DNA of 23,088 nt from CAZOGW01 sp964579415 (GTDB taxonomy: Bacteria > Actinomycetota > Acidimicrobiia > Spongiisociales > UBA5794), in contig CAZOGW010000041.1 of NCBI GenBank assembly GCA_964579415.1, positions 1-23,088 of the forward strand. The letters run 5' to 3'. Positions 1 through 8,301 of the stretch are shown piece by piece. Within the stretch, counting starts at the first letter, position 1; every line of letters begins with the position of its first letter. A model generated the notes under the pieces. That model did not search any database. It was not told the DNA's origin and saw only the letters and a program-made list of their open reading frames with translations. The translations under genes were made by a program, and so were the position numbers.

Positions 1-41
1 GGGGGGAGTGGGCCCGCCGGAGCGCTAGCGGAGGCGGGGTC

Positions 42-115
42 GAGGGGGGTCTTCACTGCGCGCCTCGCACAGTCTGGCGGCAAACTCAAAAAGGACCTGG
101 GACGAAGACCCCCTC
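42..115. repeat. Inverted-repeat structured element A
   Basis: Bases 45-54 (GGGGGTCTTC) are perfectly complementary to 104-113 (GAAGACCCCC). Allowing one bulged G, the pairing extends to 42-115. Inside, 55-73 folds as a second stem (ACTG/CAGT plus three more pairs and one mismatch) with a short CCT loop. The pattern of a closing stem holding an internal hairpin suggests a folded RNA or a REP-like DNA element. No gene is supported between base 1 and base 328: the open frames there are low complexity and overlap the neighbouring gene antisense. Function unknown. Confidence 0.45.
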
Positions 116-116
116 C

Positions 117-185
117 GTCCGATCGGCCTGCCAGGAGTCTGTGCACGCGATCAGGTCGTGTGCCGCCAGGGCGAGCCGATCGGAC
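117..185. repeat. Inverted-repeat structured element B
   Basis: GTCCGATCGGC at 117-127 is the exact reverse complement of 175-185. Within it, 143-150 pairs with 156-163 (eight pairs, one of them G-U) around a five-base loop. A competing pairing is also possible: 74-82 (CTGGCGGCA, in element A) is perfectly complementary to 161-169. The two adjacent elements could therefore adopt alternative folds. Seen relative to the ROK gene this is downstream (3' side) sequence. I do not recognise a known RNA family. Confidence 0.45.
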
Positions 186-197
186 ACCTCCCCCACC

Positions 198-284
198 GAA
201 GCGGCGGGGGAGGACGAAACCCGACCCGACGAAGCGGCGGGGGCGGACGAAACCCGACCCGACGAAGCGGCGGGGGAGGAGGAA
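198..284. repeat. 33-bp tandem direct repeat, about 2.6 copies
   Basis: Copies lie at 198-230 and 231-263, differing at one base (A211 versus C244), followed by a partial third copy from 264 that degenerates into a purine-rich GGA/GAA tract. The unit length is a multiple of three, so open frames run through it on several frames, which creates misleading repetitive ORFs. I regard it as non-coding because the frames are low complexity and continue antisense through the ROK gene. Confidence 0.75.
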
Positions 285-328
285 GAGGATGGGAGAGGAG
301 GAAGAGGACCGCCATATCGGGTTGAGGG

Positions 329-1156
329 TCACAGGAAGAGCGTGGCGGCGCCGAGGAGGGCGGCGGCGTTGGCCAGGGGGGAGGGGACCATGGGGGCGCC
401 GCAGACTGTGGCGGCGTCTTCCAGGTGGGGGGCCACCTCTCCGGCCACTCCGCCGCCGACGACGACGATGTCGACCCCGGCAGCAGCGACGATGGGGGAG
501 AGGAAGGCGCCGAGGTCGGTGGCGAGGCTGCGTGCGGCGGCCTCCGGCTCGCCGAGGGCCTCGGTGCGTGTGAGCAGGCCGCGGTGGGAGAAGGCGTCGT
601 CGGCGCTGGTCCCGTCGGGCAGCCGCCGGGCGAACAACTCGCCGACGAGCACCCCGCCGGTCTCGGCGAGGACGCCCCCGTCAGAGACGAGGGCCGCTCC
701 CAGGCCGGTGCCCAGGGTCACCATCAACACCCGTCCGGCGCCTCTCCCGGCGCCGAAGCGGGCCTCGCCGAGGGCGGCTGCGGCGGCGTCGTTGACGAAC
801 CGCATCGGAAGAGCGGTGCCTGCCGCCCCGGCCAGTTCCTCCGCAAGGGGCACCCCGGCCAGCGAGAGGTACTTGGTGTCGGTGGGATGCGCTCCCGGCG
901 GCCTGATCCCGGCGGTGTAGTCGAAAGGCCCGGGGAGGGCGACGGCGATCCCAACCTCCGACCCGCCGGAGGGGATCCCGCCGAGACGCCCGGTGATGGC
1001 GGCGGCAAGGGTGGCGACGATGGGCCCCGCCGGTCCGCGGCTGTCGATGGGAACCGTCACCGGCTCCACCGACGGCTCGCCGACGAGGGGGACCGCGGCG
1101 CTCTTCAGGGTTGTCCCCCCGGAGTCGAGGGCCACCACCCACCGGTCGCTCGTCAT
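329..1156 (-). CDS. ROK-family kinase-like protein (sugar kinase fold)
   Basis: The 275-residue protein has the ROK/ASKHA ATPase layout: an N-terminal phosphate loop DSGGT (11-15), the VND motif with the likely catalytic base Asp123, a second glycine-rich loop TLGTGLGAA (148-156), and a C-terminal VVVGGGV adenosine loop. ROK kinases phosphorylate glucose, N-acetylmannosamine or similar sugars in the cytoplasm. The usual ROK zinc site (CxCGxxGC, after the EhG motif) is not visible around residues 165-190, so substrate and activity are uncertain; a regulatory or polyphosphate-glucokinase-like role is possible. The ATG at 1156 is chosen because the protein then begins just before the DSGGT loop and a GAGG lies upstream; an in-frame GTG at 1165 is the alternative. 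A TACCGT box at 1164-1169 sits 7 nt before the ATG, compatible with a leaderless transcript. It is divergent from argC. Confidence 0.8.
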   Translation of the reverse strand: MTSDRWVVALDSGGTTLKSAAVPLVGEPSVEPVTVPIDSRGPAGPIVATLAAAITGRLGGIPSGGSEVGIAVALPGPFDYTAGIRPPGAHPTDTKYLSLAGVPLAEELAGAAGTALPMRFVNDAAAAALGEARFGAGRGAGRVLMVTLGTGLGAALVSDGGVLAETGGVLVGELFARRLPDGTSADDAFSHRGLLTRTEALGEPEAAARSLATDLGAFLSPIVAAAGVDIVVVGGGVAGEVAPHLEDAATVCGAPMVPSPLANAAALLGAATLFL

Positions 1157-1188
1157 CGGCCTCACGGTAGACCGCCGCCGCTCCGAGG

Positions 1189-1217
1189 TTGCACCTCTAT
1201 TCGCGTATGCGTATGCT
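1189..1217 (+). promoter_or_regulatory. Predicted promoter of the arginine operon with possible ArgR site
   Basis: TTGCAC (1189-1194) and TATGCT (1212-1217) are separated by 17 bp, a good sigma-70-type promoter, and lie about 47 nt before the argC start. The segment 1199-1217 is a relatively AT-rich patch with the repeated word GTATGC and overlaps the -10 box, where an ArgR operator would be expected given that argR is in this operon. It is not a clean ARG-box palindrome, so the operator part is inference only. Confidence 0.5.
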
Positions 1218-1263
1218 CGTCGATTCGTCCTCGATCACGGCGAGCGTCTGGGAAGAGGAGCAC

Positions 1264-2295
1264 ATGGGTCACAGGACTGCCGTCTTCGGCGCCTCCGGCT
1301 ACGCCGGCGGCGAGCTGGTGCGGCTCATCGACGGCCATCCCGATCTGGAGCTGGGGTATCTCGCCGGCCACACCGCCGCCGGGGCGCCGCTGAAGGACGT
1401 CCATCCCCACCTCGGCGGCGGGAACCGGCTCATCGGGCCGCTGGACCCGGAGGCTGCCGCCGGCTGCGACCTGGTGTTCCTCGCCCTGCCGCACGGCGCC
1501 TCCGCCACACCGGCGATGGCCTTGCTCGACATGGGCGTGAAGGTCGTCGACCTCGGCAGCGACTTCCGGCTCACCGATCCGGGCGTCTATGAACAGGCAT
1601 ACGGCACCTCTCACCCCTACCCGGGGGAGTTGGGGACCTGGGCGTACGGCCTCCCCGAACTGTTCGGGCCCACCGTGACCGGCGCCACCAAGGTGGCCGC
1701 ACCGGGCTGCTATCCCACGTCGGCGATCCTGGCCCTGGCCCCGCTGCTGGTGACCGGCTGCGTCGAGAGCGACGGTATCCATGTCGACTCGCTCTCCGGG
1801 ACGTCGGGCGCGGGCCGGTCCCTCAAGAACGAGCTCCTCTTCGGATCGGTCGGCGAGAGCGTCGCCGCCTACGGGCTGGTCACACACCGCCACCGCCCCG
1901 AGATCGAGCAGGGACTCTCCGCCCACGCCGGGTCTCGTGCCACCGTGGTGTTCACTCCCCACCTGGTACCCATGCAGCGGGGCATCCTCAGCACCTGCTA
2001 CGCCACCGCTGCCGCCGGCCTCACCGAGGCGGAGGCGATCGCCAGCCTGCGCTCCGCCTATGCCGGCGCCCCCTTCGTGGAGGTGATCGACATCCCCCCG
2101 CACACCCGCTGGGTCACCGGCTCCAACCGCTGCCTGGTCCACCTCCGCCTCGACGAGCGCACCGGCACCGTGGTGGTGATCTCTGCGATAGACAACCTGA
2201 TGAAGGGAGCCGCCGGCCAGGCGGTGCAATGCGCCAACCTCATGCTCGGTCTCGACGAGACCGCCGGGCTTCCCGTCGCCGGGTGGATGCCATGA
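1264..2295 (+). CDS. argC: N-acetyl-gamma-glutamyl-phosphate reductase
   Basis: ArgC reduces N-acetylglutamyl phosphate to the semialdehyde with NADPH, the third step of arginine synthesis in the cytoplasm. The 343-residue length is normal for the family. Visible marks are the N-terminal Rossmann motif GASGYAGGEL (9-18), the active-site segment APGCYPT with the nucleophile Cys149, and the C-terminal GAAGQAVQ segment typical of ArgC. The ATG at 1264 is chosen over an in-frame ATG at 1189 because GAGGAG (1255-1260) is well placed before it, the Rossmann motif begins immediately, and the earlier ATG would overlap the promoter. It is the first gene of a tightly packed operon; its TGA overlaps the argJ ATG by four bases (ATGA). 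Confidence 0.96.
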   Translation: MGHRTAVFGASGYAGGELVRLIDGHPDLELGYLAGHTAAGAPLKDVHPHLGGGNRLIGPLDPEAAAGCDLVFLALPHGASATPAMALLDMGVKVVDLGSDFRLTDPGVYEQAYGTSHPYPGELGTWAYGLPELFGPTVTGATKVAAPGCYPTSAILALAPLLVTGCVESDGIHVDSLSGTSGAGRSLKNELLFGSVGESVAAYGLVTHRHRPEIEQGLSAHAGSRATVVFTPHLVPMQRGILSTCYATAAAGLTEAEAIASLRSAYAGAPFVEVIDIPPHTRWVTGSNRCLVHLRLDERTGTVVVISAIDNLMKGAAGQAVQCANLMLGLDETAGLPVAGWMP

Positions 2296-3455
2296 GCGTC
2301 ACCGCCGCCGCAGGGTTCACCGCCGCCGGCGTCGCCGCCGGCATCAAGGGAGGCGGTGTACCGGACGTCGCTGTCGTAGCCTGCCCCGGCGGGGCGACCA
2401 CCGCTGCCGTGTTCACCACCAACCGCGCCGCCGCCGCCCCGGTGGTACTGAGCCGCCGCCATCTCGCCGCCGGTCCCATCACCCGCGCCGTGGTGCTCAA
2501 CTCCGGCTGCGCCAACGCCGCCACCGGTGCTCAGGGAGCGGAGGCCGCCGAGGCGATGGCCCACGCCGCCGCCGTTTCTATCGGCTGCTCGCCGGCCGAG
2601 GTGCTGGTGTGCTCCACCGGTCCCATCGGGAGCCCGCTGCCGGTGAACCTCACCACCGCAGGGATCGAGAAGGCGGTCTCCGCCCTCGCCGCCTCCGAAG
2701 CGGCGGCGGCAGACGCCGCCGAGGCCATCCTCACCACCGACAGCGGCCGCAAAGAAACCGCCCGGCACGGCTCCGGCTACGCCATCGGCGGGATGGCCAA
2801 GGGAGCCGGGATGATCCGCCCCGACATGGCGACCATGCTGGCGGTCCTCACCACCGACGCCGTCACCGAACCCGGCGACCTGCACCGCGCCCTGGTGGAC
2901 GCCGTCGACGTCTCCTTCCATGCGCTCGACATCGACGGCTGCGCCTCCACCAACGACAGCGTCGTCGTCCTCGCTTCAGGTGCCTCCGGCGTCGCCCCCG
3001 AGGTGCATGAACTCACCGAGGTACTCGCCGCCGCCTGCGTGGATCTGGCACGCCAGATCGCCGGCGACGCCGAGGCGGCCTCCCGGGTCGTCACCCTCGA
3101 AGTCTCCGGCGCCACCGACGCCGCCACCGCCCGTGCCCTGGGCCGAGCCGTCGCCGATTCGGCGCTGGTACGTGCATCGCTGTACGGCGGGGACCCCAAC
3201 TGGGGCCGCATCGTCGCCGCTCTCGGCGCCACCGATATTCCCTACGACCCCGAAGCGGTGGCGGTCCGGTTCGCCGGCGTCCCGGTGGCGGCCCAGGGTT
3301 CCCGCCTACCCCACGACGAGGACGCGGTGGCCGCCACCATCGCCACCGGCGACTTCACCGTCTCCGTCTCGGTGGGAGACGGACCCGGCGCCGCCTCCGT
3401 CCTCACCTGCGACCTCACCCCCGAGTACGCCGCCTTCAACGGGGCCCGGTCCTGA
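2292..3455 (+). CDS. argJ: Bifunctional glutamate N-acetyltransferase / ornithine acetyltransferase
   Basis: ArgJ transfers the acetyl group from N-acetylornithine to glutamate, closing the acetyl cycle; some members also use acetyl-CoA. The 387-residue precursor carries the self-cleavage segment GMIRPDMATMLAV; cleavage is expected before Thr181, which becomes the N-terminal nucleophile of the beta chain. Other family marks are NSGCANA (oxyanion region), CSTGPIG and the GDPNWGRI segment near the C-terminus. The ATG at 2292 overlaps the argC stop and is followed directly by the conserved start of the family (GFTAAGVAAGIK). The upstream in-frame extension is arginine-rich shadow. Presence of ArgJ means a recycling pathway that does not require ArgE. 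It ends in TGATG, shared with argB. Confidence 0.96.
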   Translation: MSVTAAAGFTAAGVAAGIKGGGVPDVAVVACPGGATTAAVFTTNRAAAAPVVLSRRHLAAGPITRAVVLNSGCANAATGAQGAEAAEAMAHAAAVSIGCSPAEVLVCSTGPIGSPLPVNLTTAGIEKAVSALAASEAAAADAAEAILTTDSGRKETARHGSGYAIGGMAKGAGMIRPDMATMLAVLTTDAVTEPGDLHRALVDAVDVSFHALDIDGCASTNDSVVVLASGASGVAPEVHELTEVLAAACVDLARQIAGDAEAASRVVTLEVSGATDAATARALGRAVADSALVRASLYGGDPNWGRIVAALGATDIPYDPEAVAVRFAGVPVAAQGSRLPHDEDAVAATIATGDFTVSVSVGDGPGAASVLTCDLTPEYAAFNGARS

Positions 3456-4357
3456 TGGGCGGGCACTCCTCACCGTCGGCGGTGAAGTCCCGCATCGCCA
3501 CCACCATGGCCAAGGCGGGGATCTTCTCCGAGGCGCTCCCCTTCATCAAGGCGTTCCGCGGCTCCACCGTGGTGGTCAAGTACGGCGGCTCCGCCATGGT
3601 CGACGAGTCGCTGCGTTCCAGCTTCGCCGACGACGTCGCCATGCTCCACTACGTCGGCATCAGACCGGTCATCGTCCACGGCGGTGGCCCTCACATCTCC
3701 CGGGGGATGGAGCAGCGGGGCATCGTCCCGCAGTGGATCGACGGGCTACGAGTCACCGACACCGAGGTGATGCGGGTGGTGCAGGCCACCCTGGCCGGCG
3801 AGCTCAACCCCGACATCGTGCGCCTCATGAACGCCCACGGCTCCCTCGCAGCCGGCGTCAACGGCCTCGACGCCAACACCTTCGTCGCCCGCCCCCTCGA
3901 CGAGCGCCTCGGTTACGTCGGCGAGGTCGCCAATGTGGATCCGTCGCTCATCCTCGGCCTGCAGAGTCAGGGATTCGTGCCGGTGGTGGCCCCGCTGGCC
4001 CGCGGCGAGGACGGCCACGCCTACAACGTCAACGCCGACACCGCCGCCGCCGCCCTGGCGGTGGCGCTGGAGGCCACCAAATTGGTCTACCTCACCGACG
4101 TCGAAGGCGTCTACCGGGACTTCACCGACCCGGACTCGCTCATCGGCCGCACCTCTGCCGACGACATCGCCGCCCTGCTCGACGGAGGGGGCATCTCCGC
4201 CGGCATGGTTCCCAAGCTGAAGTCATGCCTCGCCGCCGCCGCCGGGGGAGTGGAGCACGTCCACATCCTCGACGGCCGCACCCAGCACTCGCTGCTCCTC
4301 GAGATTTTCACCCCGGAAGGAATCGGCACCATGATCACCAGGGAGGTCGAGACATGA
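3455..4357 (+). CDS. argB: N-acetylglutamate kinase
   Basis: ArgB phosphorylates N-acetylglutamate with ATP, normally the committed, arginine-controlled step. The 300-residue amino-acid-kinase-fold protein shows the KYGGSAM phosphate loop (42-48), the HGGGPH segment (75-80) that binds the acetylglutamate, and the DVEGVY segment of the nucleotide site. An N-terminal helix (about 12-35, KAGIFSEALPFIKAF) and a C-terminal HILDGRTQHSLLLE segment are what one expects of the arginine-inhibited hexameric class, so feedback inhibition is inferred. The ATG shares one base with the argJ stop, and the argR ATG overlaps its own stop. Confidence 0.96.
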   Translation: MGGHSSPSAVKSRIATTMAKAGIFSEALPFIKAFRGSTVVVKYGGSAMVDESLRSSFADDVAMLHYVGIRPVIVHGGGPHISRGMEQRGIVPQWIDGLRVTDTEVMRVVQATLAGELNPDIVRLMNAHGSLAAGVNGLDANTFVARPLDERLGYVGEVANVDPSLILGLQSQGFVPVVAPLARGEDGHAYNVNADTAAAALAVALEATKLVYLTDVEGVYRDFTDPDSLIGRTSADDIAALLDGGGISAGMVPKLKSCLAAAAGGVEHVHILDGRTQHSLLLEIFTPEGIGTMITREVET

Positions 4358-4814
4358 CCACCATCTCCACCCGGCGCCGTCTTGTCCGCCAACTCGTGTC
4401 CTCCGCGCGGGTCGAGTCGCAGCAGGAGATCGTCACCATGCTCGAGGAACAGGGCATGTACGTCACCCAGGCCACGGTATCGCGTGACCTCGACGCCATC
4501 GGCGCCGTCAAGGTTCGCCACGACGGCGGCCACCACTACGAGATCCACGACGACCCGCCCGGGGTGGGTGGAAGCGACCGGGAGGCGCTGCGCATCATCG
4601 ACGACTTCGCCGACTCGATGGCGGTGTCGGGCAACCTGCTGGTGATCCGCACCCGCCCCGGAGCGGCGCATGTCGTCGCCAGCGCCATCGACGGCGCCCG
4701 CTTCACCGGCGTGCTGGGGACCGTGGCCGGCGACGACACCCTGTTCGTCGTCGCCGACGAGGACACCGGCGGCAAGGGGATCGCCGACGCGCTGACAACA
4801 CGAGGAGTGCAACC

Positions 4815-4818
<4 letters not shown>
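4354..4818 (+). CDS. argR: Arginine repressor
   Basis: This 154-residue protein has the two ArgR domains: an N-terminal winged helix (about 8-60) with the recognition segment TQATVSRDL (38-46), and a C-terminal hexamerisation and arginine-binding domain (about 78-154) with the GTVAGDDT motif (122-129), whose aspartates contact L-arginine. With arginine bound, ArgR usually represses arginine genes through ARG boxes, so autoregulation from the argC promoter is likely. The ATG at 4354 overlaps the argB stop (ATGA); the frame stays open far upstream, but that part is a shadow of argJ and argB. Position between argB and argG is where argD and argF would precede it in many actinobacteria; both are absent here. 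Confidence 0.96.
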
Positions 4819-6043
<1,225 letters not shown>

Positions 6044-6047
<4 letters not shown>

Positions 6048-7426
6048 CGCTCTGGGGGGGCCGCTTCTCCGAGGGCCCCGACGACGTCCTGTGGAGGTTC
6101 ACCGTCGACCGCTCCGACGAGCGGCTACTCCTCGCCGACATCATCGGATCGGTGGCTCACGTCACCATGCTGGGGGAGGTGGGACTGCTCCAACCCGCCG
6201 AGGTGGAGAAGATCCAGGACGCCCTGGACAAGATCGCCCGCGAAGCGGAGCGGGGGAAGTTCGTCTTCAAGCCGGCCGACGAGGACGTCCACGCCGCGGT
6301 GGAACGCCGGCTCGGGGAGCTGATCGGGCCGCTGGCGGGAAAGCTCCACACCGGCCGCTCCCGCAACGACCAGGTGGCCACCGACCTGCGCCTCTACCTC
6401 CACTCCGCCGTGGGCGAGCGTATCGATCAACTCCTCGGCCTCATCGAGACGCTCATCGCCGTGGCCGAGCGGGTCGGCGATGCCGTCATCCCCGGCTACA
6501 CCCATCTCCAGCAGGCCCAGGCGGTACCGCTGGCGCACCACATCCTCGCCTACGCCTGGATGGCGACCCGGGACGTGGAGAGGCTCGACTGCGCCGCGGG
6601 ACGTCTCGAGGTGTCGCCGCTGGGCGCCGGAGCCCTCGGGGGCAGCTCGCTCCCGCTGGCGCCGGAGGTGTCGGCGGCCGCCCTGGGGATCGGCGACGTC
6701 TTCTCCAACTCGATCGACGCCGTCGCCGACCGGGACTTCGTCGCCGAGCACGTGTTCTGCTGCACCCAGGCGATGGCGCACCTGTCCCGGCTCGCCGAGG
6801 AACTCATCTTGTGGTCATCGACCGAGTTCGGCTGGGTGACCTTCCCCGACGCCCTCACCACCGGGTCTTCGATGCTCCCCCACAAGAAGAACCCGGACAT
6901 CGCCGAACTGGTGAGAGGTCGCGCCGCCACCGTCATCGGTGACCTCACCGCCATCCTCGCCCTGCAGAAGGGCCTCCCCCTCGCCTACAACCGTGACCTT
7001 CAGGAGGACAAGCGCATCGTGTTCCACGCCGACGACACCCTTGCCGGCGCTCTGGAGGCGGTCACCGCCCTGCTGGCCGGAGCCGAGTTCCACCCACCGG
7101 CGCCGTCGTCGTGGGTGACCGCCATCGACCTGGCCGAGGCCCTGGTGCTGCGAGGAGTCCCCTTCCGCCAGGCGCACCAGGCAGTCGGCGGCCTCGTTGC
7201 CGGGCTGGTGGCGGAGGGCCGCACCCTCGCCGGCGTCACAGCCCAAGATCTCGTCGCCGCCCATCCCCGGTTCCAGCCGGAAGACGCCGGGCTCACCGAC
7301 CCGGCCGCCTCGGTGGCCCGCCGCGTCACCCCGGGTGGTGGCTCGATGGGTTCGGTCGAGGCGCAGATCACGGTGTTGCGCCAGTTCGTCGCCGGCGACG
7401 AGGAGCCGGTGGCGGGCGATCCCTGA
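6044..7426 (+). CDS. argH: Argininosuccinate lyase
   Basis: ArgH splits argininosuccinate into arginine and fumarate, the last step. The 460-residue protein belongs to the fumarase/aspartase superfamily. It shows WGGRF at the N-terminus, TGRSRNDQVATD, the GYTHLQQAQAVP segment with the active-site histidine, and the signature GSSMLPHKKNPDIAE (274-288) on the mobile loop that carries the catalytic serine. It starts ATG at 6044, overlapping argG by four bases, and is the last gene of the operon: two hairpins follow within 80 bp. Confidence 0.97.
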
Positions 7427-7427
7427 G

Positions 7428-7446
7428 ATAGTCTAGAGTTGACTAT
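7428..7446. other. AT-rich hairpin or palindromic site after argH
   Basis: ATAGTC (7428-7433) pairs perfectly with GACTAT (7441-7446) around a seven-base loop. It begins two bases after the argH stop and is unusually AT-rich for this sequence. It could be an mRNA end stem or a protein-binding palindrome; nothing in the sequence decides between them. Confidence 0.4.
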
Positions 7447-7453
7447 ATCCGGA

Positions 7454-7508
7454 CCCCGGGGCCCGGTGAGCCGGTCTCTCGCGGTGATAGGCGCACCGGC
7501 CCCCGGGG
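7454..7508. terminator. Probable GC-rich terminator hairpin between convergent genes
   Basis: A 15-base arm at 7454-7468 (CCCCGGGGCCCGGTG) is complementary at 14 of 15 positions to 7494-7508, with a 25-base loop. It lies between the ends of argH (+) and the PadR-type gene (-), so it could serve both. There is no T-run, so it is not a classical intrinsic terminator; many high-GC actinobacterial terminators lack one. Confidence 0.5.
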
Positions 7509-7545
7509 CTGACGGGCTGCCAGGCACCGTCACCGGCAGGCCGTG

Positions 7546-8085
7546 TCAGCGCCGTTGCCTGATCTCCACCACGGCGTCGACGAAGCGGACCGCCGCCGCG
7601 ATCGACTCCTGACGCCACAGAGTCACCACGTCGATCTCCTCGCTACCGGTTCGCTCGGCGACGGCGCCGGCGAGGCGCACCAGGGTCTCGCGCTGCTGCT
7701 CCAGCATGGGCAGCGGGTCGATGCGGCAGCCGTCGGCGAGCACCAGCTTGAGAAGCAGCTCGCTGCGCAGGTTGCGTACGTGAGGCACCGGCGTGGCCAG
7801 CCACTTGCGGAACCGGGCCCGGCCCCGGCGGGTGGCGGCGAGCACGGTCCTTTCCCCGCCTGCCACGCCCGGCTCCTGGCGCACCGGCTCGACATAGCCG
7901 TGGGCGGTGAGCTGGTCGAGCGCCCGGTAGGTGAGAGGGCGGGACACGGTCCACACCCGGCCCACGTCGCCGGATGTCTTGAGGCGCGCCGCTACCGCGA
8001 ACCCGTGTGCCGGCCCCTGGTACAGGATGCCCAGGCAGGCCCACTCTCCGAGAAGGAGCGACGGCTCCTGCGCCGTTGTGCCCAT
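7546..8085 (-). CDS. PadR-family transcriptional regulator
   Basis: The 179-residue protein has an N-terminal PadR winged helix (about 8-80): LGEWACLGILYQGPAHGFAVAARL-like opening helix pair, then SRPLTYRALDQLTAHGYV as the recognition helix and the start of the wing. A helical C-terminal half (about 95-175) resembles the PadR dimerisation domain. PadR proteins usually repress a neighbouring or divergent gene and respond to small molecules. The ATG at 8085 is chosen because it precedes the domain by a few residues; the frame extends to 8178 but the extra 31 residues look random. No clear ribosome binding site is present. It is divergent from the EAD1-protease gene, with a 216-bp shared control region, so control of that unit is the simplest inference. 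Confidence 0.8.
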   Translation of the reverse strand: MGTTAQEPSLLLGEWACLGILYQGPAHGFAVAARLKTSGDVGRVWTVSRPLTYRALDQLTAHGYVEPVRQEPGVAGGERTVLAATRRGRARFRKWLATPVPHVRNLRSELLLKLVLADGCRIDPLPMLEQQRETLVRLAGAVAERTGSEEIDVVTLWRQESIAAAVRFVDAVVEIRQRR

Positions 8086-8133
8086 GTGCTGATGCCTGTG
8101 GTCGCGAAGCGCCCCCGGCTGACGATGCGGCAC

Positions 8134-8158
8134 CGAGCCGCGGCTCGTGGCCGCGGCC
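8134..8158. promoter_or_regulatory. Tandem palindromes in the divergent control region
   Basis: CGAGCCGCGGCTCG (8134-8147) is a perfect 14-bp palindrome, followed directly by GGCCGCGGCC (8149-8158), a perfect 10-bp palindrome. An 8-bp inverted pair CGATGCGC/GCGCATCG also occurs at 8230-8237 and 8281-8288, flanking the predicted start of the protease transcript. Any of these could bind the divergent PadR-type regulator. GC-rich palindromes arise easily by chance here, so this is tentative. The rest of 8086-8301 shows no gene. Confidence 0.3.
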
Positions 8159-8288
8159 TCGGTCTTGAAAGGTCGCAACCCCCGCCGGGGGCCGACTCAG
8201 GCTACACCAGGGCTCCACCGCCTGTGCACCGATGCGCGGGGAGCGTGCTGGTGTCGTCGCCGGTGCCGCGCCACTCCGGTGCGCATCG

Positions 8289-8294
8289 TAGAGT
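8289..8294 (+). promoter_or_regulatory. -10-like box for a leaderless protease transcript
   Basis: TAGAGT fits TANNNT and ends 7 nt before the ATG at 8302, where no Shine-Dalgarno sequence is present. This is the spacing expected when transcription begins at the start codon. No convincing -35 box is seen. Confidence 0.4.
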
Positions 8295-8301
8295 CACGCC
8301 G

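Noticed and set aside
141..920. Plus-strand open frame through the 33-bp repeat and opposite the ROK gene
   Set aside because: Low-complexity Ala/Pro/Arg protein whose second half is antisense to a recognisable kinase-fold gene.
1162..2229. Long minus-strand open frame opposite argC
   Set aside because: It is antisense to a gene with clear ArgC motifs; high GC removes stop codons from the opposite strand, and the translation is Gly/Val/Asp/Arg-rich with no domain.
2920..4353. Long upstream extension of the argR frame
   Set aside because: This part is the shifted frame of argJ and argB and is Pro/Arg-rich; ArgR homology begins at the ATG at 4354.
7543..8301. In-frame upstream extension of the protease frame
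   Set aside because: It is antisense to the PadR gene and His/Arg-rich; EAD1 similarity begins at the ATG at 8302.
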